DNA of 29,061 nucleotides, taken from NCBI GenBank assembly GCA_964391095.1, contig CAYMJA010000008.1:1-29061 (forward strand), read 5' to 3'. Numbering within the stretch: position 1 is the stretch's first letter; the number at the start of each line of letters is the position of its first letter. The DNA is from CAYMJA01 sp964391095 (GTDB lineage: Bacteria; Patescibacteriota; Minisyncoccia; Minisyncoccales; GWA2-38-27). Shown here in pieces: positions 15,819 to 22,256 of the stretch. A program made the position numbers and the translations under genes. The notes under the pieces were generated by a model. That model had not been told where the DNA came from. It was given only the letters and a program-made list of their open reading frames with translations, and did no database searches.

Positions 15819-17219
15819 TTACCGCCACAGCCATCTTATATTTTCTAACTTTGTTCCGGCAAAAATCCTCAGAAAGTTTCTAGTAATAAAAATTGCCGAA
15901 AACATACTGACCAAGATTCCAATACTTAAGGTAAAGGCAAATCCTTTAATAAAACTGGTTCCGAACCAGAACAAAATTAAAGCAACAACCAAGGTAGTAA
16001 TATTTCCATCTCGAATTGAAGGCCAGCTTCTTCTAAAACCTTCCTCTATAGAGATGGTAAAACTTTTTTTCTCTTTTAACTCTTCTCTCATCCGAGAAAA
16101 AATTAAAATATTTGCGTCAACTGCCATCCCTACCGATAGAATAAGACCGCCAATCCCGGCTAAGGTCAAAGTAACGGGAATTAATTTAATGAAAGTCAAA
16201 ATCAAAGCAACATAAATTCCCAAAGCCAGGGAAGCTAAAAATCCTGGAAATCTATAAAAAATTATCAGAAATAAAATTATAATTAAAAAACCAAATATCC
16301 CTGCTTTTAAACTTCTCTCTAAAGAAACAGCTCCCAAGGTTGCTCCAATCGATTGCTGAGAAATTAATTCTATAGGAACAGGAAGAGCGCCGGCATTAAG
16401 ATTTCTAACTAATTCCTTGGCTTCATTAACAGTAAAATCTCCGGTAATCTGGGCCTTGCCGCCGGAAATTGTTTCTTGAACAACTGGAGTAGAAAGAGGA
16501 ATATTGTCAATATAAATTGCTAATATTTTTCCAATATTTTTTGAAGTTAATTCCTCAAAAATTTTAGAGCCCTCGCTGTTAAACTGAAGCAAGATTAAAG
16601 GTTTTTGAGTAGTTTGATCAAAACTTAGTTTTGTTCCTTTTATTTCTAAATATTTCCCGGTTAAAGCTGTTGACTTAAAATAGGGGTCTTCAAAAGCCAA
16701 TTGCCAGTTCTCAACTTTCTGCATTTCTTCGAGAGTTTTTCCTTCTATTTCTTTTTTCTTATCAAGAATTTTTTGAGTTTCCTCTTCTAATCTTTGCTCT
16801 TTAAACTCCAAAAAGGGGGTTTGACCAATCATTCTAATTGCTTTAGCTGGATCTTTTACCCCGGCTAACTCAACAACTAACCTATGATGACCAACTGCTT
16901 CCTGAGTTTGAACTACTGGCTCTTGGACTCCAAAAAGATTAACCCTTCTTTCAATAATATCTCTCAGTCCCTGCATAGCAGAGCCATAATCTTCTTTTTC
17001 AATATTAGATAAGTCGGCCTCATAAATAAGGTGGGTCCCTCCTTGTAAATCTAAACCTAACTTAAAAGGAATCTCCCAAAAATAAGGAAGTTTTAAATTA
17101 GATTTTCTATTTAAAAAATCAATCCCTTGGTTGCAATATTTTGGATAACTCAAATTGCCAGCCAAAATAGCTAAAATGATAATAAAAAATAGAATTAGAT
17201 GAACTCGTTTTTTGTTCAT
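15819..17219 (-). CDS. secD: SecD, protein-export membrane protein
   Basis: This is the partner of SecF in the RND-type export accessory complex. The 466-residue protein has an N-terminal helix, 'LGLDLQGGTHLIYEADL' (about 54-70), a large external P1 domain with 'RRVNLFGVQEPVVQ', and five C-terminal helices with 'GGLILSVGMAVDANILIFSRMREEL'. It is at the compact end of the SecD size range, as in Gram-positives. The start is ATG at 17219. It begins 42 bases after the secA stop and is probably co-transcribed. Confidence 0.95.
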   Translation of the reverse strand: MNKKRVHLILFFIIILAILAGNLSYPKYCNQGIDFLNRKSNLKLPYFWEIPFKLGLDLQGGTHLIYEADLSNIEKEDYGSAMQGLRDIIERRVNLFGVQEPVVQTQEAVGHHRLVVELAGVKDPAKAIRMIGQTPFLEFKEQRLEEETQKILDKKKEIEGKTLEEMQKVENWQLAFEDPYFKSTALTGKYLEIKGTKLSFDQTTQKPLILLQFNSEGSKIFEELTSKNIGKILAIYIDNIPLSTPVVQETISGGKAQITGDFTVNEAKELVRNLNAGALPVPIELISQQSIGATLGAVSLERSLKAGIFGFLIIILFLIIFYRFPGFLASLALGIYVALILTFIKLIPVTLTLAGIGGLILSVGMAVDANILIFSRMREELKEKKSFTISIEEGFRRSWPSIRDGNITTLVVALILFWFGTSFIKGFAFTLSIGILVSMFSAIFITRNFLRIFAGTKLENIRWLWR

Positions 17220-17261
17220 TTTTCTTATTTTAACACGATTTTGCTTAAATAAGAAGGTAAT

Positions 17262-19760
17262 TTAGCCGAATTTAGGCCAACAGCATTTTTTATACTTTTT
17301 ACCAGAGCCGCAAGGGCAAGGGTCATTTCGGCCGATTTTTTTACGGTCTTTCTGCTTCTTAAATTGGGCTTGCCCGCCCAAATTTTGCGGAGCAAGATTT
17401 GGGCGGGGTTTTAACTCTGCTTTAAAAATAGCTTGGGCGATAGTAGTTTCCATTATTTGAAGCAATTGCTGGAACATTTTGTGACCTTCTTTTTTATATT
17501 CAACCAAAGGATCCTGCTGGCCATAAGCTCGAAGTCGAACAGAGTCCCTTAAACGTTCCATATTCTCCAAATGTTCCACCCAAAGAGTATCAAGAACTCG
17601 CAAACAAACAATTTTCTCAACCTGTCGCATATTTTCTTCACCCACTTCTTTTTCTTTTTTTTCATAATCAACTTCTGTGTAATCTATTTTTTTTACTAAT
17701 TCTAAAATATAAGTCCTTAAACTCATTTTTGATTTTTGATTTTTGATTTTTGATTTTTCTAATATCTCCCTTCTTTTTTTATAAAATACTTCCCTGTGTT
17801 TATTCATCACATCATCATACTCTAAAATATGCTTTCTTAAATCAAAATTCATTCCTTCAACCTTTGATTGAGCAGATTCAATGGCTTTCGAAACCATTTT
17901 TGCCTCAATCGGCTGGTCCTCAGGAATCCTTAACCTTTCCATTAAGGCCTTTATTCTATCACCCCCAAAAACCCTCATTAAATCATCTTCTAAGGAAACA
18001 AAAAACTGAGAAGAACCAGGGTCACCCTGCCTACCTGATCTTCCTCGAAGCTGGTTATCAATCCTCCTCGCCTCATGGCGCTCGGTTCCAATCACATGAA
18101 GCCCACCAAGATCAATAACTCTCTTTTGTTCGTCCTCATCTGAGGGATTTCCTCCTAAAATTATATCAACTCCCCGACCAGCCATATTAGTGGCTATGGT
18201 CACTGCTCCCAATCTCCCTGCCTGAGCAATTATCTCTCCTTCTCTTTCATGGTTTTTAGCATTTAAGATTTGGTGAGGAATACCTTCTCGAGCAAGTAGT
18301 TTTCCTAAATACTCATTTTTCTCAATAGAAACTGTTCCCACTAAAACCGGCTGTCCTTTTTGATGTTTCTCTTTAATTTCTTTTGCCAATGCCTTAAATT
18401 TCCCCTCTAAATTTCTATAAATCCTATCTGGTAATTGCTTTCTTATCATTGGCTTATTAGTTGGAACAGTTATTACTCCTAAACCATAAACCTTATCAAA
18501 TTCTTCGGCTGAAGTAGCAGCTGTTCCGGTCATACCGGCTAATTTTTTATACATTCTAAAATAATTTTGAAAAGTAATAGTAGCTAAGGTTCTTGATTCT
18601 CGCTGGACCTTTAGCCCTTCTTTTGCTTCAATTGCCTGATGAACCCCTCCAGACCATCTTCTTCCAGGCATTAATCTTCCAGTAAATTCATCAACAATAA
18701 TAATTTGTCCATCTTTAATTACATAATCTTTGTCTCTCTTAAATAAACTTTTGGCTTTCAGGGCAGATTCTAATTGATGAGCAGCAGTAATGTCATTTTC
18801 AGCCCAGGGGTCAGAACCTAAAAACTGAACAACCTTATTTTGTCCTGATTCTGTAAAGGTGGCGGCTTTCATTTTTTCATCAAGTTCATAATCTTGGTTT
18901 TTCTTTAAACGTTCTACTAATTTAGCGAACAGATAATACTTTTCTGTTGATTCTTCTTCAGGCGCTGAAATAATTAAAGGGGTTCTGGCTTCATCAATTA
19001 AAATTGAATCTACCTCGTCAATAATTGCGTAATTAGAGTCCCTCTGAACCTCATTTTTTAAACCATAAACCATATTGTTTCTCAAATAATCAAAACCAAA
19101 CTCATTGTTGGTACCATAAGTAATGTCTGCCAGATAGGCCTCTTGGCGAGAAACGGGTTTTAAAAAATCTTCTACAATCTTAAAACTACCTAATTCGTCT
19201 CTCATTCTGTCCTTCTCTTCTTCCGGTCTTTTGTATTCCGGGTCATATAAAAAGGCCTGGTTATGATTTATACAACTCACAGACAACCCAAGCAGATAGT
19301 AAATCTGCCCCATCCAAACGGTATCTCTTCTGGCTAAATAATCATTTACCGTAACCAAATGAGCTCCTTTTTCTTCAAGGGCATTTAAATATAAAGGGAG
19401 GGTAGCGGCTAACGTCTTTCCTTCACCAGTTTTCATTTCAGCAATTCTCCCCTGATGCAAAACTATTCCTCCGATTAATTGAACATCAAAATGCCGCTGT
19501 CTTAAAGTTCTCTTGGCAGCTTCTCTCACCAAAGCAAAAGCTTCAGATAGCAAGTTATCTAAATTTTCTCCCTGTTTTAACCTTTCTTTAAACTCAGCGG
19601 TTTTTTCTTTTAGTTCCTGATTAGAAAATTTCTCAATTTCTGGCTCTAAAGAATTTATTTTCTCAATTATCGGCTGAAGTTTCTTAAGATATTTTTCGTG
19701 TGAGTTTCCAAAAATTTTATTTAAAATTGACATATTATGTAGATAACTTGCTATCTTCAT
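17262..19760 (-). CDS. secA: SecA, preprotein translocase ATPase
   Basis: SecA drives preproteins through SecYEG. The 832-residue protein contains the Walker A MKTGEGKT (about 109), DEVDSILIDEARTPL, the preprotein cross-linking domain, GRGVDI, the arginine finger region GRSGRQGDPG, and a C-terminal SecB/lipid-binding zinc motif CPCGSGKKYKKCC. The start at 19760 overlaps the hpf stop as ATGA and follows GAGGGA. ATG 19733 (MSILNKIFGN) resembles the usual SecA N-terminus and is an alternative. Two oddities are present: an in-frame palindrome in the C-terminal linker (residues about 785-797) and a heptamer tandem repeat near residue 670-680. Confidence 0.96.
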   Translation of the reverse strand: MKIASYLHNMSILNKIFGNSHEKYLKKLQPIIEKINSLEPEIEKFSNQELKEKTAEFKERLKQGENLDNLLSEAFALVREAAKRTLRQRHFDVQLIGGIVLHQGRIAEMKTGEGKTLAATLPLYLNALEEKGAHLVTVNDYLARRDTVWMGQIYYLLGLSVSCINHNQAFLYDPEYKRPEEEKDRMRDELGSFKIVEDFLKPVSRQEAYLADITYGTNNEFGFDYLRNNMVYGLKNEVQRDSNYAIIDEVDSILIDEARTPLIISAPEEESTEKYYLFAKLVERLKKNQDYELDEKMKAATFTESGQNKVVQFLGSDPWAENDITAAHQLESALKAKSLFKRDKDYVIKDGQIIIVDEFTGRLMPGRRWSGGVHQAIEAKEGLKVQRESRTLATITFQNYFRMYKKLAGMTGTAATSAEEFDKVYGLGVITVPTNKPMIRKQLPDRIYRNLEGKFKALAKEIKEKHQKGQPVLVGTVSIEKNEYLGKLLAREGIPHQILNAKNHEREGEIIAQAGRLGAVTIATNMAGRGVDIILGGNPSDEDEQKRVIDLGGLHVIGTERHEARRIDNQLRGRSGRQGDPGSSQFFVSLEDDLMRVFGGDRIKALMERLRIPEDQPIEAKMVSKAIESAQSKVEGMNFDLRKHILEYDDVMNKHREVFYKKRREILEKSKIKNQKSKMSLRTYILELVKKIDYTEVDYEKKEKEVGEENMRQVEKIVCLRVLDTLWVEHLENMERLRDSVRLRAYGQQDPLVEYKKEGHKMFQQLLQIMETTIAQAIFKAELKPRPNLAPQNLGGQAQFKKQKDRKKIGRNDPCPCGSGKKYKKCCWPKFG
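17373..17407. repeat. Palindromic element in the secA C-terminal linker
   Basis: The 11-base arms CCCGCCCAAAT (17373-17383) and ATTTGGGCGGG (17397-17407) surround a 13-base loop with GCGGAGC. That loop core also occurs in the lepA element and at 20573-20579. It encodes PRPNLAPQNLGGQ before the zinc motif. Confidence 0.6.
17724..17758. repeat. Heptamer tandem repeat in secA
   Basis: Four exact GATTTTT units (17731-17758) are preceded by one CATTTTT. On the coding strand they give KSKIKNQKSK-type residues between conserved SecA regions. Seven is not a multiple of three, so loss or gain of one unit would shift the frame. Confidence 0.8.
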
Positions 19761-20209
19761 ATTCCCTCTTCTCTACTTCTTCCTCCTTTTCGTTTTTTAA
19801 ATTTTGCTCGGGGAGAAAGACGGGACGTTTTTTTTAAAACCCTTGCCCTTCTTTTGGTAACAGCTTCTGCTTTTCCTTGATACTGTTTCAATTCCCGCTG
19901 CAGTTCGTCTTTAACTTCAACAATGGCTAATCTCAAATTCTCTCTAACCGATTCTGCTCTTATAGTTTTTCCCGGCAAACGCATCTGAGCCTCGGTCCGA
20001 AAGACCAAACCCTTGTAATGGTGATGAGTCATCCTTCCAACTTCTAGCCATACTTCAACACGCGGTTTTCCTTTCCCGAAGAAACCATTATAATATTTTT
20101 TTTCTTGAAAAATTTCTGCAAATTTTTCAAGTCCACCAATTTTCTCCTGAATATATCTTCTAAGAGTTCTATTTAATTTAATATTGGTTGTTTTAATAAT
20201 AATTTTCAT
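19757..20209 (-). CDS. hpf: Ribosome hibernation promoting factor, short form
   Basis: HPF/RaiA family proteins bind the 30S decoding region and silence ribosomes. The 150-residue protein starts MKIIIKTTNIKLN and has the two-half beta-alpha fold with 'KPRVEVWLEVGRMTHHHYKG' and 'AQMRLPGKTIRAES...LAIVEVKDELQRELKQYQGK'. A strongly basic tail follows in place of the long-HPF dimerisation domain. I chose ATG 20209; a longer open frame reaching 20275 runs into the repeat-derived leader. No Shine-Dalgarno is visible. It is coupled to secA by a 4-base overlap, as in many Gram-positives. Confidence 0.9.
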   Translation of the reverse strand: MKIIIKTTNIKLNRTLRRYIQEKIGGLEKFAEIFQEKKYYNGFFGKGKPRVEVWLEVGRMTHHHYKGLVFRTEAQMRLPGKTIRAESVRENLRLAIVEVKDELQRELKQYQGKAEAVTKRRARVLKKTSRLSPRAKFKKRKGGRSREEGI

Positions 20210-20235
20210 CAATTTATGATAACAATTTTTTGAAA

Positions 20236-20343
20236 ATAAAAAAACCCCGCCCTCTATGCCCGTCGAATATCGCAAAATTCTTCAAAACAATTTACAGATA
20301 TGGGTTTCTTTTTAAGTGGTTCCACGAGCTTAGAGGGCGGGGT
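20236..20343 (-). terminator. Long-stem structure with T-run upstream of hpf
   Basis: Perfect 13-base arms (ACCCCGCCCTCTA and TAGAGGGCGGGGT, at 20244-20256 and 20331-20343) enclose 74 bases. On the minus strand the stem is followed directly by TTTTTTTATTTT. It could end the transcript from 20532-20560 before hpf or act as an attenuator. Part of the stem is repeated at 20585-20601. Confidence 0.45.
20243..20259. repeat. 17-base repeat, copy 1
   Basis: The sequence AACCCCGCCCTCTATGC is identical at 20585-20601, and 13 bases occur inverted at 20331-20343. All lie in the gap between murB and hpf. Confidence 0.8.
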
Positions 20344-20358
20344 CAGAAAAAGAAATTT

Positions 20359-20421
20359 CTATCTTTTTTTCTTTCTCTTTGTTGTCTTTTTTTTCTTCTT
20401 GGCTCTTTTCTTTTTAGCCAT
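20359..20421 (-). CDS. Possible 20-residue lysine/arginine-rich peptide
   Basis: A 20-codon ATG frame ends in TAG. Its product starts MAKKKRAKKKKK and has 15 basic residues out of 20. It lies downstream of the promoter at 20532-20560 and upstream of hpf. No ribosome binding site is seen. The purine-rich strand could produce such a frame by chance. If real, size and charge recall tiny ribosomal proteins such as Thx or histone-like tails; that is inference. Confidence 0.3.
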   Translation of the reverse strand: MAKKKRAKKKKKTTKRKKKR

Positions 20422-20431
20422 TTATTTATGT

Positions 20432-20453
20432 TTAAATAATAATTATTATTTAA
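20432..20453. promoter_or_regulatory. Perfect 22-base AT palindrome
   Basis: The 11-base half TTAAATAATAA is followed directly by its exact reverse complement, without a spacer. It lies 11 bases upstream of the basic mini-ORF. It may be an operator. Low sequence complexity weakens the case. Confidence 0.35.
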
Positions 20454-20474
20454 GCAGATTATTTAAAAGTTTTA

Positions 20475-20499
20475 ACAAATAGCCGACTATTCTATTTGT
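20475..20499. promoter_or_regulatory. Inverted repeat related to the 14810 operator
   Basis: The arms ACAAATAG and CTATTTGT flank CCGACTATT. The stretch AAATAGCCGACTATT matches 14 of 15 bases of AAATAGCAGACTATT in the operator at 14810-14839. Both lie just downstream of a promoter, so one regulator may bind both. Confidence 0.4.
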
Positions 20500-20531
20500 C
20501 CAAAAATATCTAAATAACTTTCTATTATTAA

Positions 20532-20560
20532 ATTTTAGGTAATATTTCTAACAGGGTCAA
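20532..20560 (-). promoter_or_regulatory. Promoter upstream of the mini-ORF, hpf and secA
   Basis: Minus-strand TTGACC (20555-20560) and TAAAAT (20532-20537) have a 17-base spacer. The leader to hpf would be about 315 bases, which is long for this compact genome. Confidence 0.6.
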
Positions 20561-20584
20561 GTGCAAAACTTCAAGCGGAGCGAG

Positions 20585-20601
20585 AACCCCGCCCTCTATG
20601 C
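20585..20601. repeat. 17-base repeat, copy 2
   Basis: Identical to 20243-20259. It lies just after the murB stop and is preceded by AAGCGGAGCGAG, which matches the GCGGAGC core of the lepA and secA inserts. Confidence 0.8.
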
Positions 20602-20607
20602 TACCTA

Positions 20608-21447
20608 TCAAAGAAGCTCGATTTCTTCTTCTAAAACTATTCCAAATTTATTTTTTACTTTTTGCTTTGCCAATTTCATTAACGAAAGCACATCTTTTGC
20701 TTTGGCTTTTCCTAAATTAACAATAAAATTAGCATGGTTTTTTGAAATTTCAGCATCCCCTATTTTTTTTCCCTTTAAGCCGCTTTTTTCAATCAGTTCT
20801 CCAGCAGAAAAACCTTGAGGATTCTTAAATATACTTCCAGCAGAAGGAAAATCCAAGGGCTGAGTTCTTTTTTTCTGCTCTAAATTTTTTTTAATTTTAT
20901 TTTCTATTACTTTTTTATCTTCCTTTTTCAATTGAAGTGTTGCTGAAAGAATAATTAAATTTTTTTTCTCTCTAAAAATACTGTTTCGGTAGGAAAACCG
21001 GCAATTTTTGTTTTTAAAAATTTTAACTTTTTCTGTTTCGGTATCAAAAACTTCAACGCTTTCAACAACATTTTTCATTGATTTCCCAAAAGCACCAGCA
21101 TTGCCGCAAACCGCTCCCTGAACAGTCCCGGGAATACCGGCTGCCCACTCCAAACCTTTTGAAACATACAAAGAAAGTGGCTGACCGAATTTTATAACTA
21201 AACCGTTGAATCCTTTATCCGAAACCAAAATATTACTTCCTCCTCCTAAAATAAAAAAAGGCAGTTTAAACTCTTTTGCTGTTTTAACTGCTTTTATTAT
21301 ATCTTCTTTATTTTTTGCTATAAAAAAATATCTAGCTGGTCCCCCAATTTTAAAAGTGGTGTAATTTTTTAATAAAATATCTTTTCGAATTGTTGGGAGA
21401 ATTTTTTTCAAATCTTGGAACTTGGAATTTGGAATTTTTCTGGTCAT
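20608..21447 (-). CDS. murB: UDP-N-acetylenolpyruvoylglucosamine reductase
   Basis: MurB reduces UDP-GlcNAc-enolpyruvate to UDP-MurNAc with NADPH and FAD. The 279-residue protein has the FAD-binding motifs TTFKIGGPARYFF (about 31-43) and GGGSNILVSDKGFNG, then IPGTVQGAVCGNAGAFG, SYRNSIFR, the catalytic serine region FPSAGSIFKNP, and a C-terminal 'ISKNHANFIVN' with a terminal Glu-rich end. It has the shorter (Gram-positive type) architecture. The first codons contain a heptamer repeat (CTTGGAA twice and TTTGGAA on the plus strand, 21414-21434). It has its own promoter and a structured 5' leader. Confidence 0.95.
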   Translation of the reverse strand: MTRKIPNSKFQDLKKILPTIRKDILLKNYTTFKIGGPARYFFIAKNKEDIIKAVKTAKEFKLPFFILGGGSNILVSDKGFNGLVIKFGQPLSLYVSKGLEWAAGIPGTVQGAVCGNAGAFGKSMKNVVESVEVFDTETEKVKIFKNKNCRFSYRNSIFREKKNLIILSATLQLKKEDKKVIENKIKKNLEQKKRTQPLDFPSAGSIFKNPQGFSAGELIEKSGLKGKKIGDAEISKNHANFIVNLGKAKAKDVLSLMKLAKQKVKNKFGIVLEEEIELL

Positions 21448-21463
21448 TGAGATTTTAATGAAA

Positions 21464-21519
21464 GGGCCGGGAGAGTTACTCCAATTCTAAGTTTTTAGTG
21501 AGTGCTATCCTCCCGACCC
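21464..21519 (-). promoter_or_regulatory. Structured 5' leader of murB
   Basis: Transcription from 21527-21555 would start at about 21519 and immediately form a stem GGGTCGGGAG/CTCCCGGCCC (one G-T pair). Inner helices ACTC/GAGT and CTAA/TTAG follow. The structure ends 16 bases before the ATG. No known riboswitch class is recognised. Confidence 0.55.
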
Positions 21520-21526
21520 AATTTTT

Positions 21527-21555
21527 ATTATATCAAATTATGAGAATAAAAACAA
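21527..21555 (-). promoter_or_regulatory. murB promoter
   Basis: A perfect TATAAT (21527-21532), a 17-base spacer and TTGTTT (21550-21555). It directly abuts the HNH gene stop codon. Confidence 0.65.
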
Positions 21556-22011
21556 TTAAATATTTCTCATCTCATCTATTTTTCTAAGCGCTCTTCCAAG
21601 AATTTTCATTTCTTCTGCGACGAACTCGCTACTTTTTATTTTATTACATCGAAAGCAAGCAACTACGCAGTTTGAAACAGAATATCCTTTTGTATTATCC
21701 AATCTATCGACTGAAAAAGGACCATTAGTAATTCCACAATAAAAACACTTTTCGTCTTTATAGGCTCTTAAGTGGCAAAACTCTTCAAAAGTTAATTCGA
21801 ATTTTATACCCCTATCTTTAGCACGTCGTTTAAACCTTTCAAATCTTCTTCTGTACCAAGCCCGAGAAAACCTTATCTTTCTCTTCCGTATAGTATAAGC
21901 TGTTGCTCTTTTAGAAAGACAATATTTACAGGTGTGTAATCTATATTTTCCTCTATTTAAATAGAAAGAATCTTCTGGTAATTCTTTTTTACAGACTTTA
22001 CATATTTTCAT
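21556..22011 (-). CDS. HNH endonuclease with N-terminal zinc finger
   Basis: This 151-residue basic protein has an N-terminal four-Cys finger (CKVC about 3-6, CKYC about 28-31), a basic middle segment, and an HNH core: KCFYCG, then VDRLDNTKGYSVSNCVVACFRCNKIKSS (positions about 88-125). It resembles free-standing phage or homing-type HNH nucleases that nick or cut DNA. No intron or split gene is visible around it. It has its own promoter 12 bases upstream with almost no leader, and sits between the sRNA unit and murB. It may be a selfish insertion; the target is unknown. Confidence 0.8.
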   Translation of the reverse strand: MKICKVCKKELPEDSFYLNRGKYRLHTCKYCLSKRATAYTIRKRKIRFSRAWYRRRFERFKRRAKDRGIKFELTFEEFCHLRAYKDEKCFYCGITNGPFSVDRLDNTKGYSVSNCVVACFRCNKIKSSEFVAEEMKILGRALRKIDEMRNI

Positions 22012-22022
22012 ATATTATATTC

Positions 22023-22051
22023 ATTATAGCAAAATACTCTATCAAAGTAAA
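22023..22051 (-). promoter_or_regulatory. HNH gene promoter, leaderless layout
   Basis: TATAAT (22023-22028) with an extended TGC before it, a 17-base spacer and a weak TTTACT (22046-22051). Only 11 bases separate the -10 from the ATG, so the mRNA would have a leader of about 5 bases or less. Confidence 0.6.
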
Positions 22052-22108
22052 TTTTAGGGTTTTGTGCTAACAAAAAATTTAGTTCTTCGAAATAGTTCTC
22101 TAGGCAAT

Positions 22109-22148
22109 AAAAAAAAACAGCAAGTCTTACTCGAGAAAGACTTGCTGT
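22109..22148 (-). terminator. Strong intrinsic terminator
   Basis: The 12-base arms ACAGCAAGTCTT and AAGACTTGCTGT with an 8-base loop are followed on the minus strand by nine T (the first shared with the stem). It also ends read-through from the glycan operon. Confidence 0.9.
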
Positions 22149-22183
22149 CAACTTAGTAGAGTTCCCTTTCAGGAGCACCCACT
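22109..22183 (-). ncRNA. Putative small RNA or attenuator transcript
   Basis: A promoter (22190-22218) and a strong terminator (22109-22148) bracket about 75 bases, with no long frame between them. The 5' part begins about AGTGGGTGCTCC. It contains a 9-codon GTG frame (MGAPERELY) ending in TAA before the terminator stem, so a leader peptide is an alternative. Ten to eleven bases can pair with the murB leader. I know no matching RNA family. Confidence 0.5.
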
Positions 22184-22189
22184 ATTTCT

Positions 22190-22218
22190 ATATTAGCAAA
22201 ACTCAAGAGTTCTGTCAA
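22190..22218 (-). promoter_or_regulatory. Promoter of the putative small RNA
   Basis: A perfect TTGACA (22213-22218), a 17-base spacer and TAATAT (22190-22195). It starts 39 bases after the CapD-like stop codon. Confidence 0.6.
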
Positions 22219-22256
22219 GCCTTTAGACTGGGTCTACACTGGGTTTAGTTATATTT

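Noticed and set aside
20230..20482. Plus-strand frames of 60-69 codons in the hpf-murB gap
   Set aside because: They are T-rich, Phe/Leu-rich translations of the opposite strand of a purine-rich leader; no promoter or start signal is seen.
21464..21519. murB leader as a tRNA
   Set aside because: The outer 7 base pairs look like an acceptor stem, but the element is only 56 bases and has no T arm or anticodon arm.
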